Assembly: GCF_051020975.1 (NCBI RefSeq) | Contig: NC_135045.1 | Location: 7,256,501 to 7,320,500, forward strand | DNA length: 64,000 nucleotides | Source of the DNA: Osmia lignaria lignaria | Lineage: Eukaryota > Arthropoda > Insecta > Hymenoptera > Megachilidae | Direction of reading: 5' to 3' | Shown here: piece by piece, positions 28,060-39,154 of the stretch | Numbering within the stretch: position 1 is the first letter of the stretch | How the letters are laid out: every line of letters begins with the position of its first letter | Position numbers and translations under genes: made by a program | The notes under the pieces: generated by a model | Seen by the model: only the letters and a program-made list of their open reading frames with translations | Databases searched by the model: none | Told to the model about the DNA's origin: nothing

Positions 28060-28270
28060 TTTTCGAAAAGTCAAGAATGAGAATGTATATCAGGATTTCT
28101 AAGTTTGATACTGTGTTTAAATAAAATATCTTTCATTAGATCTGCAAGAGCCTGCCAATATTACCTTAAAAAATAATATGAGTTATCCTAAAGGCAAGTC
28201 TGGGGATGTACAAATGCAGGAGGAGGAAGATAAAAGAATCACGAAGCAAAGAGGCACCCAAGGAACCCAG
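28060..28270 (+). repeat. Tandem duplication B, copy 2, with 3' insertion
   Basis: Direct repeat of 27871-28043 after a gap of about 16 bp. It carries about 35 extra bases at about 28199-28235, including GCAGGAGGAGGAAGAT, that copy 1 lacks. The plus-strand frame starting at 28178 begins inside this repeat, which argues against that frame being an authentic gene start. Confidence 0.75.
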
Positions 28271-31200
28271 GAGGATATCAGTTGGGAGCCGTTGAAAGCC
28301 GAGGGAAGCAAGAACGTATGCCGGTGTACGGATCGGGCCAGTTGCGGCAAGAATCTTCTCTGTTCCGATCGATCGTTAGAGCGAGCCAACCGGCGCGGTT
28401 GTGTGCGAAACCGCCTCCGTTTCCCACAAGTGGCGCAGCGTCACACGAGCGGCCGAAGCTCCTTATGGGGTTGCAGCACGGTCAATTTGCGTCTAGCACA
28501 AGTCACAGGGTGCCTTCGTGCGTCCGGAGCCGACGTCATAGCTGGCGCATAGAAATGTCAAGCAGGGTGAAGCGCGCGTAAAATAAGATGTAGCCTCGCT
28601 GATAACAAGCCTGCCCCTTTCGCCTCCCTTCGGCCACGGCACCGACCCCGGCCGACGCGATACCCGCAAGAGGAAAGGCAACACGAAAACAGGGATAGCT
28701 GCCGCTACGGGGAGGAGTCGAACGAGGGGAAGAGTCGATCTGATAGCGCGGCAAGCCGGGAGAGGAACCGCCACGTCCTTACAGGACCGCTTACACACGG
28801 TCTTACACTCTTTCCTACCGTGCTACCGTCTTTTACTCTCGTACAGTCTGTTTCAAATAAACTTCCTGTTCGAGCCTAATTACCAGACCGCGTATGCTTC
28901 TGCAAACGCGTATTTATAAAAATAGGATCTAAGCAAAAACTTTGTATTTAAAAAGTTAGAAGTTCATTGGAATCTTTATGTAAAAAACTAGAGAAGAGAT
29001 ATTTTTGTTACCCTTTAGGTGAAACTAAAAAATGTTAAATAAATAGTACTTATTAAAATATTGGTACCTTCATTTACTGTAAACAGACTGTCTTTAACCA
29101 ATCTCCTCCTCCTCTTCCTCCTGTTGTTTCTTCTGCTCTGCCGTAACGTTCTCTTCGTCGAACAGGGTCGAGCTTGTAAATTTCTGCTCGCCTCTCTGAT
29201 AAAGGTACAAAAGGGCCGCCGTTTCACCGATGCATTTGCATAATGCGTCGCGAGAGGAAAAGGTGCACGGCGTCGGCGCCGATGTGATGACTGATTTAAG
29301 GCGGGCGTACCGAGAGTCGTAATGATTCCTCTGGTTAAATGAAATCGAGAGAAAGCTGTACCGAGACACAGCCTCGAAGCCGATGCAAATTTCAAGCGGC
29401 GAGCAAGGCGTGCCTTGATCTTGTCCGTCAGGTATGCTTTGTAATCGTTTCCTGATGTCTTTACCATTGCGTTTCTTTCTACTTCGCAACGCTGTCCCCT
29501 GTGTTCAGATTCGATTTCCAATCGTCCTTGCACACCCGGTGGATCTACTTTGTTAACCGATAGTTAGCTGTCGCGATAGGTAAGATAGGAAAACAGGGAC
29601 CATCCGAGCGATCGGCGTGTAGCAAGTTTTTAAAGGTCTTGCCGACGAAACCACCAAGAAGGAGGGACAGCAACTCGGTAATTCAGGCCGAGACGAAGTG
29701 GAGAACAGGCAGTGAGGAAAAGAAACGCCAAGCTGGAGGGGGCGAAAAGTTACGGCTGTCAGAGCGTCGGGATCGTTCGAGTGGAAACGGCTCTTCCGTA
29801 ACAGTCAACCGGGGACTTTCTTCCCCCGATTCCATCCACGATATTCGCCAGTCGCCGCACGTTTCTTCCATTACCGGCACGCCGTAAATAAGATGCGACA
29901 ACGCTGAGAAATTATCGCGGGCATCGTTCAATCGACGTTCTTTTGCCCCGGTGAAAAGCGACCATTCGGTCGTACATCACGGCCGACGATACACCGGGCC
30001 CGACTTCGTTTGATAACGCTTCCCCGTGCTCTTCTTATTTCGCTCTGTATCAAACAACCCGTGCCCCGTTACAAATTGCGAACGCTTATAACGCGTGTCG
30101 CTTATACGTCGCGACTTTCAGCGGACGGCAAACACAGAAGTTGCTATCTGACCGTTGATTTATTTCGATCAACGATCCACTTATTATACGGGGATTAATC
30201 GATGTTCCTTTTTGCGTTAAACGCGAGATGCTTCTTTAATACCGATTGATGTGCCCTGTTTCGGGGAGGTCTGCTCATTCCTTATCACATCAAAACGATA
30301 TATGATGGATTTATACGACTTTTAATAAAAAATTATACTAACAAATACCGTTTGATTGAATTATTATACTCATCTCTGTGATAATTTAGCTAATTGTTAA
30401 TCCTTTATTTTTTAGGGACAGCATGGTGATTTGAACGCACCTTAAATATTTTGGGATTATATTAATACAATAATAATGTTATGATATAAAATAATTTATG
30501 TATGAAAGTTTACTATTTCCACTTATTTATATTCTTCTAAGCATTATGCACCCTGCATCCATTCAAACAAAACTGTGAACCTATATGATCGCGAGCCAAT
30601 ACAAGATTTGATATCAAATACTTTGCACCATCCTTGGAATATCAATGGACCGAGTTGCGCATCCTCTCGGAACCAGGATGCAGGTGGTATCTTCGAAACA
30701 GGAAAACGTGTCCGGAATCGCGCGGATGCACGTACGGTAAACCAATAGAGGGTTCAAGAATCTCGGATCGTCCGTGGAATATCGATTTTCTGAAGCCCGT
30801 GTCTTGTACAATTTGAAACGCAGCCGGGGTCAGACGGGGTTACCTCGAAACCGAAAGGGTACGCGTTACACGTCGATCGCGAGAACTTTTCATCTGACCC
30901 AGCTGATAATGAATGCCGCGTAACTGGTTACGAATGGTCAAGCACACGTAACTCTTAGCCATTTTTACCCGTATCACGTGTGGTTACGCACTATCGTGCT
31001 TTATGATTATTAGAGGGCGTAGCTTGTTTACCGTCCAGGCAAGATCCTTCGAGCAGAAAACGTCTGCTCGAACGAACCGGTCGCGGGTTCCACCGACCGA
31101 TTAGCACGTTGGAAAAAGGTTTGCAGTTGAATTAACCCTTCCGCGTAGTCCCAGTTGGCTTGACTACGATTCAAACGAATTACGTTTCTTTGCCTGGCCG

Positions 31201-32983
31201 TGTGCTTTTATTTTTCCCTCCACGTTCGTGGTTTGTATACTTTACGAGCAATTGCGACCAGGTTTCTCGTAATTTCTACACCGACCGATTGAAGAACTCG
31301 GTAATTTTATGCGCGTGTAATGTATCGTGCGGTTTTTAGATGATTTCTTTCGGTTTTGAGGGACGAGCAAGTCGAAACGCTTTGATTCCTTCTTCTGTGC
31401 ACAACTTTCAGTAATCCCCTTGATTCTGGTTAAATTAAGTAAAGTAAGAATTACGAGGATTCTCGTTATTCGTAAATCAGCTACGGTACCAAGCGCGAAC
31501 ACAATGAATCACCCGGCGGTAGTCGCGGGAGGGAATTATGCAAATAATTAATCCGACACGGCACAGGGGTTGCAGGGAAGGGTTTATCAGAATATGCTCT
31601 TAACTGCGGCGACATTTGAATGGGCATGTAAGACAGTCGTAACGTCGAATCGGCCGGCGAAACTGTCGGCGAAGCGGTTCGTGCTCGTAGAAAAGAGAAG
31701 GCGAGGGTGTTTTACGAGCAAAAGGGATCCGGTGTGCGTGTATTCTCTCTTTTTCCTCCTCTCTTTCTTCTCTGTATCGGTTCCCTTCGAGGCTCGTACC
31801 ACGGCAGAAGCGGAGGCAATTCTCGTTAGTCGGCTTCTTCCAACTTCACGTACGCATTGTTAGATTAATTAATAGGATATAATGGGCGTTCTCGCCGCGA
31901 TGCTTGTCTTCTTCCCTTTTCAAAGCCGGCCCCGCGGCGAACGTTCCCCTTCGGAGAGGGATGGAACTCCGTTCGTTCTGTAAAACGTCGATTCACGGGA
32001 CCCTCGCTTCCGTTACGTTTCCTTTTTGCTTCTTCCTAGACTTCTACGGAATTCGAATAACCGTGGAAACGGATAGAGCGAGGCTGATTATGGAAATGCA
32101 AAGTACACCTTTCGTCCGATGCGAATTAAAATGAGCGTGGAACGATGAGTTAGATTAATCGCTGACCATTACACGATCCTATGTTTAAGTAATCTCAGAG
32201 ATTGCGTTCTAGGCGAGATTTCACGATGAAATTACTTCTGTGCTCTTCGTTGCAATGATTACTCATTTATAAACAAACATATTATAGTGCTAAACTATTC
32301 AATCTTGGAACTTGTAGAAATTACCGACAATGATTGATTTAAAAATTCAAAATTACTTTACTCTCATTTTTCTATAAAAAAGAATATTGGTCATTTTTTT
32401 TTTTACAATTGTATCTCGAGGTGCTTTAAAGTTGGACGCGTGAATCGATCGATCAGGAGAATTATTCGAGCAGAAATCTCGATCAAGAAGGAAGTTTCAA
32501 CGGGCCAGAGGTAGGGCAATATTTCGTGAAGATTTATTCCGTTCAGGTGGGCTATTGCGGACCATTAAGAGAGGCGAGAAGCCCGGCAAATGATAAATAG
32601 TGCGATTACTGGCCGGTCAGCTTGCAAACCTCCTGGCCACCGTATGCGAAACTGTCCAATCATCATCAGTCCTAAGAACCTCTTAAATTATTCTTTTGCG
32701 ATGGTAATATGACGATACGGACATCTGTCTCTTGTACCGGAAATCGTCGATTTTCGAAAGGCTGTCGAATATCGTTCAGGTCAGAGTACGATTTACGATA
32801 CCCACAGTGAGCTAATGTGCCTCGTGATGATAATTATTTGTATATTTCAAAAATTCTCCGATTAGTTTTAGTGTCCTTGATAATGGCCACCGTGGGAGGG
32901 CTTAACGCTTGTTAGACACCGGATTGTTCGTACCCACGCGAGTTTTGAAACGTAAACCAGAGCGATTTGCAGCGTGCCGGCAT
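28271..32983. other. Noncoding stretch with a GC-rich patch
   Basis: 28280-28800 is visibly GC-richer than its surroundings and carries overlapping frames on both strands (124 codons plus, 101 minus). None has a recognisable domain. A minus-strand frame of 172 codons at 29015-29533 contains low-complexity Lys/Arg/Glu runs from a CCT-rich tract near 29100. 30260-30540 is AT-rich. Nothing here supports a gene, although an untranslated first exon in the GC-rich patch cannot be excluded. Confidence 0.5.
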
Positions 32984-33017
32984 AATGAAGGAGGTTGCAT
33001 GCAAGATCGTATTTATA
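32984..33017 (-). promoter_or_regulatory. Candidate TATA/initiator core promoter, minus strand
   Basis: On the minus strand TATAAATA occupies 33017 down to 33010. The initiator-like TTCATTA has its A at 32986, 31 bp from the first T, which is the canonical metazoan spacing. GC-rich sequence lies just upstream. An ATG follows at once and opens a frame of only 23 codons, so any transcript would be noncoding or would splice soon. This is inferred from motif spacing alone. Confidence 0.25.
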
Positions 33018-33040
33018 CACCCGGGGCGCTATACATCGCG

Positions 33041-33058
33041 CGTGCCAGCACTGGCACG
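33041..33058. repeat. Short inverted repeat
   Basis: CGTGCCAG-CA-CTGGCACG is a perfect 8-bp inverted repeat with a 2-bp centre. It lies about 55-70 bp upstream of the candidate minus-strand start at 32986. The position and dyad symmetry would suit a dimeric DNA-binding factor, but that is speculation. Confidence 0.5.
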
Positions 33059-35959
33059 AAATGCAACGCTCCGTTGATGGAGGTAGGCCGCATGTAAAAC
33101 ACCGTGTGGGATTTCATGGGATCTCAGGTTCACCTTGCTCGCTGAAACTGTCTCGTTCGTCGGCTTTCCTCCTTACCTTACTCTCTCCTTCGTCCTGCTC
33201 TCAGTCTTGTTTCAATGATCTTGATGATTGCATCGACACTTTCAGTAAGCGTTATCCCATTTAGCAATCACCGTGCCTCGCTGCTTCTGAACGTTTTCTT
33301 CTTTTAAAATTTACATCTGTAGCTTAAGCAGTTTATCTTGATTTTGCAAAGTGTCAACGATTCAACGCGTCATTTATTACAGAGTAATTCGTGATTATTA
33401 TTAATTGTTAGATCCTTGTGACTCGAGAAATTTCACAATTGCAAGAGGACCCAAGTGTGGAAACACGGGGGATGTATTCTTGACTCGTTTCACTTAAAAC
33501 TCCGCCAGAGAAAACGGCCAACACTCGTGGCGGATATGTATATTAGACCAGGGATCGTGGTAAACGGGAATGAAACTGGCGATCGAAGATCCATGGAAAG
33601 GAGATTGCTTACCTCAATCGAAAACGATACCTACACGGATTACGTACGATCGAGATCGTAACTTCACCCCGAGGACTTTACTCGCATCGGAATCGGATCG
33701 TTTCAGAGTTTTCGATACCGTACGGCCTTCTACGCGTATTGAATTACCGTGCGTTTCACGCTGCGTGTGCAATGAATGTTCACGTATGAGAAAAATCGTG
33801 AAAAGTTATTCGCTTGTTCGATCGCGAGCTTGATAACGAGCTTTCCCTTAACACGTACTCCTAACACGGTGAATTCTTCCAACTCACGATCCACTTGATT
33901 CATTAATTAATTAATCTTTGATTATCCGCAAAAATTATTCATTTGTCAATTCGTCATTTGTAAAATTGTAAACAGTTATTTCTTAATTAACGATCAAATC
34001 TTGCCCATGAAATTTCAAAGATAGCGGTGTTGATTAGATTCCGAAAAATCGTTTGCGAGTGCAAATAAGCTGATAATAAAGACGTTTGCCGCGACGAGGA
34101 CACGGTCGATCGCATTGAAATGCTAATATTAACGGCGCTGGAGTTAACAAACTGCGTAATTGTCGTTCCAAGCAGTGTCCGAGGCAATAGAATGTCGGCG
34201 CAGGACGTTAAGATTTCCCGAAGATGGCCGTCTTTCCGTCTATGGTTGCATTCGTTGCATGCTTCTTCCTCGAACTATGCAGCAAATCGACGCGATAATA
34301 TCTGCATGTTCGAACAAGATGGAAATCCTTCGTGATTTCTTTTTTGTCCATATTAACACGGTCATTCGATTGTCTTTCTAATTTTTTTCTAATGCTTTCC
34401 ATGAAATGTACATAGAGCAACGGTAGAATTGTAGAATCGAAGCTGCGTAGTAGACTTTTACGGAAGAACCGCTAATAATCGACAGAAGCAACACGCATCG
34501 CGACGCAGCTGCAGCACGGCCGTTAATCATAAAGCGGAAAGAAGCGAGCAACGCGAGTTTCTCGGGATAATAGTACGCTAGAGCCGAACAAGTTGGAACG
34601 CAGAGGTGGAAAAGATTGTGGAACAGAAAGGGGCAAAAGGAGAAATACGAAGAGAAAGGGAAGAGTCAGCGTTTACAATCGGATTGTGACGCGTACGTCG
34701 AGCACCTGTTTCCATAATTACGATCTCCTTAAGATCCGTATCGAAACCCGCAGCGAGTCGTATTATCGTAGCTGAACACGCCATCCTGTCGAGATATCGA
34801 CTAGCAAAACGTTAGACTCGGTTCATCCAACTCTATTGCAATTAATAATAAACTGCTACAATTTTCGATTCTGATTATCAAGTGAGAAGAATAGAAATTG
34901 TAATAAAAGTCAGAGCTCGGATGAATTTAAATGAGTATCTAGTATTCAATTAGAGGTAAAGAGATTCTTTCAGAGCGTTGGAATTCGAATGAGAAATGCG
35001 AAGACTCTGTATTGTAACATTGAAGCACACTTCCGCAATGGTTCAATAAAATTATTCTTCCAAAGAACAGCATACAATTTCCTAACTAAATACTTGGAAA
35101 ACCCTGCATAATTGAAAATGATAGAATCAATTAAGTACCCCATGATTTCTAAACAATATCAGACAGACAGGTGAAGGTCTATCATAAAATTAAAAAAAAA
35201 TTCCATCTTTAGCTTTAGTCTACTTTCGCCGAATCGTAGGTGAACGTCAGTTATAAAGTACAATTATGACAGCGCTTGACACCAATGATTATTAACACCA
35301 TTTCCAGGCTAGACGAACGATCGAAGGATAAAAGCGAGCACAAGTTGGCAATCCTTGCTCTGACCAGTCGCCGGTTTCCGTGGCTGTTTTTCCACGAAGC
35401 AACGTCGGGATTGCCGGTACGGCAGCGTATCGTTTTCCCAGGCACGATAAAGATCGCGTGAGTTACGTCGGAGGCCGCGTTAACGAACGACCGCGAGGAC
35501 ACGGCTGCATAAGACGGGGGCCGAATTGCATCACCGGTGCAGGGCTCGCGATGACGCGGATGCGTGCGAGCATCGACGCGTTGAATTTCACGGCCGGTGC
35601 AGCCGTGCTAGCCGAGGAAAGACGAACGATCGTGCGATCGGTGAAGAACTGTTGGAAAATGACGACGTCGAATGGTCTCGTTAGCTGGAAGGACGAGAAC
35701 CGAGATGCGATATCTGCTGTTACTTATTGCCTATTGTCCGGCAAGCCCGTTCGCGTCGCGCGACCCTGTCCCTCCTGCGTGAACCGATGCACCGTGAAAA
35801 AGCTATTAGCCGCGCGGACCTGCGATTAGAGGCTCCATGATTTTCCACGTAACTGCTTCACGCTGCTTTCGCGATCGATGCTGTTTCCGCGTGTAAATTT
35901 TCCTGCCAACCGCTTCGCACTCGTTGCTTACCGTGTAAATTTTCTCTATCTAATACAGA
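33059..35959. other. Noncoding stretch, no gene recognised
   Basis: No supported gene. 33902-33915 is the 14-bp palindrome ATTAATTAATTAAT, within an AT-rich homeodomain-site-like cluster that runs to about 33990. 35380-35829 is a GC-richer open frame of 149 codons with two CCGGTGCAG words and no known domain. The foldback element begins at the end of this stretch. Confidence 0.5.
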
Positions 35960-36135
35960 GAACTACCCAAGTATTACACTCACTTATTAATGAAACTTGG
36001 CCAGCTTGTAGAGCTCGTCGAGCTGAACACGCTTATACCCCGTTTTGGGGGCAGACGGCTAATTGTTTAAAAGATATTAATAATTAAAGTTAGTTACTAC
36101 TTGCATTGAGAAGTATAACAGACTCACACATACAA
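35960..36135 (+). repeat. Left terminal inverted repeat, 176 bp
   Basis: It pairs with 36628-36803 in inverse orientation over its full length, with no net length difference. Landmarks are CACTCACTTATTAATGAAAC, GCTCGTCGAGCTGAACACGC and GGGGGCAGACGGCTAATTG. Within it GAGCTCGTCGAGCTGA holds a smaller dyad. It is noncoding. Confidence 0.85.
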
Positions 36136-36206
36136 ACGGTTAACTCTGTGGTAAAACGCTTGACTCGCAATCTAAAGATCCACGGTTTAAATCCATGGTT
36201 TCCAAA
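36136..36206 (+). other. tRNA-like module 1 (most complete)
   Basis: The order is D-arm-like AACTCTGTGGTAAAAC, anticodon-arm-like TTGACTCGCAATCTAAAG, then T-arm-like CACGGTTTAAATCCATG. The loop TTTAAAT is closed by GG/CC, and 4 of 5 T-stem pairs can form. If the loop is CTCGCAA, the anticodon position reads CGC. The anticodon stem has mismatches and no matching 5' acceptor strand is present, so this is not an intact tRNA. A TTTTATTTTTTAA tract follows. Confidence 0.55.
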
Positions 36207-36393
36207 TTTTATTTTTTAATTATAATTTGTCTCTTTTTGAGTAACTATTACAGCTGTGCTATATTGCATTTATTAATAATTAATTACATACACTGCAATT
36301 TTTATAGAATTTAAGTTATTCAAAATAGAATATAGAATTTTAATTATTCAAAAAGAGACAAATTATCATATTAAAAAAAAAAAAAAAAATAAT

Positions 36394-36442
36394 GAGAACC
36401 AAGGATTTGAACCGAGGACCTTTAGATTGCGAGTCATGTGTT
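36394..36442 (-). other. tRNA-like module 2 (minus strand)
   Basis: On the minus strand it reads CATGACTCGCAATCTAAAGG, then TCCTCGGTTCAAATCC and TTGGTTC. GGTTCAAATCC matches the pol III B-box consensus. An oligo-T run of about 17 follows in its own orientation (oligo-A 36373-36389 on the plus strand), then a TTGTCTCTTTTTGAATAA segment. The anticodon-like arm is conserved, but no acceptor pairing is visible. Confidence 0.55.
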
Positions 36443-36502
36443 TAACCACGGAGCGGATCCATGACTCGCAATCTGAAGGTCCTCGGTTCAAATCCTTGGT
36501 TC
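36396..36502. repeat. Inner hairpin formed by modules 2 and 3
   Basis: Arms 36396-36438 and 36460-36502 are 43 nt each and complementary with one mismatch (the T of TTTAG against the G of CTGAA). They surround a 21-nt centre containing TTTAACCACGGAGCGG. The hairpin lies inside the larger foldback. It could extrude as a cruciform, or fold in RNA if transcribed. Confidence 0.85.
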
Positions 36503-36523
36503 CCAACAGTTTTTTTTTTTTTA
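36460..36523 (+). other. tRNA-like module 3
   Basis: CATGACTCGCAATCTGAAGG, then TCCTCGGTTCAAATCC, then TTGGTTCCCAACA and a run of about 13 T. The pol III B-box match GGTTCAAATCC is exact, and the T run would act as a pol III terminator if the module were transcribed. The 5' half (D arm) is represented only by the shared centre of the inner hairpin. Confidence 0.55.
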
Positions 36524-36583
36524 TGATAATTTTTATGTAATAGTTATTCAAAAAGAGACAAATTATCATTAAAAAAAAAAAAA

Positions 36584-36627
36584 TGTTGGGAACCAAGGAT
36601 TTGAACCGTGGATCTCTAGATTGCGAG
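36584..36627 (-). other. tRNA-like module 4 (5'-truncated, minus strand)
   Basis: On the minus strand CTCGCAATCTAGAGATCC joins CACGGTTCAAATCC, then TTGGTTCCCAACA and oligo-T. It is the right-arm counterpart of module 1. The D-arm half seen in module 1 (about 28 nt) is missing, so the anticodon-like arm abuts the terminal repeat directly. Confidence 0.55.
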
Positions 36628-36803
36628 TTGTATGTGTGAGTTTGTCATACTTCAGAATGTAAGGAGTAACTAACTGTAATTGTTAATATGTTTTAAACAA
36701 TTAGCCGTCTGCCCCCAAAAGGGGGTACATGCGTGTTCAGCTCGACGAGCTTTACAAGCTGGCAAAGTTTCATTAATAAGTGAGTGTAACACTTGGGTAG
36801 TTC
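36628..36803 (-). repeat. Right terminal inverted repeat, 176 bp
   Basis: Inverse complement of 35960-36135. Differences cluster where the left copy has CGCTTATACCCCG and the right has CGCATGTACCCCC. Flanks beyond the ends (CTAATACAGA on the left, CCCTTGTAAG on the right) give no clear target-site duplication. Confidence 0.85.
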
Positions 36804-37144
36804 CCCTTGTAAGATTTTCTTATGGGAGAATGAAAGCGAAGCGGAGCATTTCTCAGAAGATGAAACACCCACAATGATCGAGCCGCGTCGGAGACGAGTC
36901 GAAAGAAAACGGGCTCATCGTTGGCCAATATAAATTACACGTAATATCACGTTGCCCGGACAGCATACGCGACCCCGTATGCCGTGCGCAGGATATTTTT
37001 CGAAACGCGTGGAATGCAAAACGTTAAAACCGTCCAACAATACCGGACAATAAGCAGACATTGCCGGAAGGCTCAAAAGTTATGCCGAAGTGGGTGTCTC
37101 GTGGGTGGGACAGACCCGTGGAGGTATTCAGGCTCGATCAAAAG

Positions 37145-37166
37145 GAGGAAGAAGAAGAAGAAGAAC
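37145..37166 (+). repeat. GAA/GGA purine microsatellite
   Basis: GAGGAAGAAGAAGAAGAAGA lies within a longer purine-rich tract running to about 37230. Any Glu/Lys-rich translation through it reflects the repeat. Confidence 0.8.
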
Positions 37167-38825
37167 AAGAGAAGGAGGTGGAGAAGATGAAGGAGGAAGC
37201 CAAAGGGCAAAGAGAAAGAGAGGAAGAATATCTTGGTGAAAGAGATCTAACGGATCAGGCTCGAGTACGCAGCGACGATAAGAGCTACGGCGGAAGCTCT
37301 CGTTCCTTTGTCGTTGCACGCGTACATACGTAAAGATCAACCACCGTTTCAGGCCCGTTTCCACCGAGCGTAACACCGTTCTTCCATTTAGCTACCCGGA
37401 AAAAACGGGAGCGGGTTACTCGGTACGCTTAAACGGGTCTACTCGCTTCTCATGCGCTTCCATCTTGATCTAAGGGAACGGCAGGACAAGATCCACGAAG
37501 ATCGCGTGTTCTGTTTGAATTTTCTTAAATCTAAATCTAACGAATCAATAATTCTATCGACTGGCGTAAAAATATCTTCTGAACTCAGAAGAAAGCAGGA
37601 AAGAAAACCTATGATAAATAAGCAAAATTTTTCCTAGACCTCACCTTTCAGTAATTAAAAACTTACCCCCAGTAGTATCTTACACATCGGCGCAACAATG
37701 TAACCTTTATTCGCGATTACGATCTAAGGACTGCGATTCATCGAAAGAGATTCTGTTAATTTTCTATCCGATTTGGTATTGACGTGGTTTTAATTAAAGA
37801 TCATCGGGTCGTCAGCAACGGAAAGGTCCTCTAGTAAAGAGAGTAATTAGCGTTTTACGGTGGGAAATACGCGACGTGAGTCGACACATTCCTTCTACAT
37901 AATATTTTTTTTTTCACTGATAATGCATTGTTGCGGAACAATGAACTGCGAAGGAGTGATTTAGAATCATCCCGTGTGTTTGAGTCATGTGTCGAAAGGC
38001 TGCTTATGTCCCTCTCTACACCTGCGCAGATCACTTTCCTTATGCGTTTATAGTAATTATTTAACGGCATTGTGTGGGTCGGCTCATTAATTCCACACGA
38101 CCTCACAGCTCGTCGATGGTTCGTCGTTAATGACGAAGCCGTGGAAACCGAGCCCGACGCGTTCGAATGCTAAATTGATTCTCGGTAGAGCGGTAAGTAT
38201 GCAATGAATCTTCGCGTTAATTGTTTCCAATTACTCCGCGCGAAATTCCGTGATCTGGAGTGGCACAATACCCCGTAGAAAGATCCGAGAAGAATATCTT
38301 CTTGAAAGTTTGCACGCTCGCGGAGAACGATCTATGCAGATGATTAATTGCGTGCACTTTTCTGACACTTTATCGACTAGCAGCCTATTCGACAGAGTGT
38401 TTGATGATAGCGATTATTGAATGAAAATTAATTACCGAACCTTTGATCGTTAATGATCCGTCGGTCGATTAAAACGTTACGAAAGGAGCCTGATCATTTT
38501 TGTTGATTATTAACACGTTGATTGTCATTGAATAATTAAGACAAGAAATTGACAGCTTATAATATCGTTACAAAAAAGAAGAATAATTTCAAATCGAAGG
38601 ACAACAGTGCACCAACCCCGTATTCTCCAAGCCATCCCCATCGAACTAAAAAAGCCTTTGGTTCGAACAAGGAGGTATCTCAAGTCGGTGATCTTTCAAG
38701 TGGATCTAGCCGGTGTTTAAAATTACATTTCCCCTGACTGTTGGATTTCCTATTACCGGCAGGTATCGTCCGTTGTATCGGCTCCCACACGAGCCGATTA
38801 TTCCGCAATCGGTGAACGAGACGGA

Positions 38826-38850
38826 GACGACGACGTCGACGACGACGACG
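38826..38850 (+). repeat. ACG/GAC trinucleotide repeat
   Basis: About eight ACG-type units with one TCG interruption, in a GC-rich patch. Confidence 0.75.
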
Positions 38851-39154
38851 CCTTTCTACACCTGCGCCACCGCGAGCTTATCTCTTCGGTTGCTCTCTAT
38901 TTCTCCCTTCCTCGGCCTTCGTGTCTTTCCATCGTGGAAACGAAAGGGAAAAAGAGAGAGAGAAGAGGCTGCAATGGAAGCGGTGTCGTTTATTCCCATT
39001 TAAGTAAAGTCAAGGTGACGGGACCTTGCGCACACAAATCAGTCAACCCTCGTGGCGAAGGCTCTACCGAGGCGTCCAATCCATCTCGGTGAAATCACCC
39101 TCTTCTAGCCGGCCGTTCTCGTCCCGATCGTGAGCGTCCTCGTGCACAGTGGTC

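Larger units (their letters stand above)
35960..36803. mobile_element. Foldback TIR element with embedded tRNA-like modules
   Basis: Terminal inverted repeats at 35960-36135 and 36628-36803 are both 176 bp long and about 90% alike. Both begin GAACTACCCAAGT and end CTCACACATACAA. Inside are four tRNA-like modules: plus, minus, plus, minus. Three of them carry a tail of oligo-T and a TTGTCTCTTTTTGAATAA-like segment. Much of the element could fold back on itself. No transposase frame is present and no clear target-site duplication is visible, so it is non-autonomous or a decayed fold-back. The tRNA-like modules suggest a pol III-derived sequence captured by, or amplified inside, a DNA element. 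The class is not established. Confidence 0.8.

Noticed and set aside
29015..29533. Longest open frame (172 codons, minus)
   Set aside because: Low-complexity Lys/Arg/Glu content from a CCT-rich tract, overlapping a 131-codon frame on the same strand in another phase. No domain, no promoter and no splice context that would make it a gene.
35380..35829. 149-codon plus-strand frame next to the foldback element
   Set aside because: Considered as a possible element-encoded protein, but it lies wholly outside the inverted repeats, lacks transposase-like motifs and is in a GC-rich patch.
36136..36627. Functional tRNA genes
   Set aside because: The B-box and anticodon-like arm are present, but acceptor pairing fails in all four modules and the anticodon stem has mismatches, so they are called tRNA-like only.
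36136..36627. CRISPR-like repeats
   Set aside because: Repeated segments alternate in orientation, have no uniform spacers and lie in a eukaryotic TIR element.
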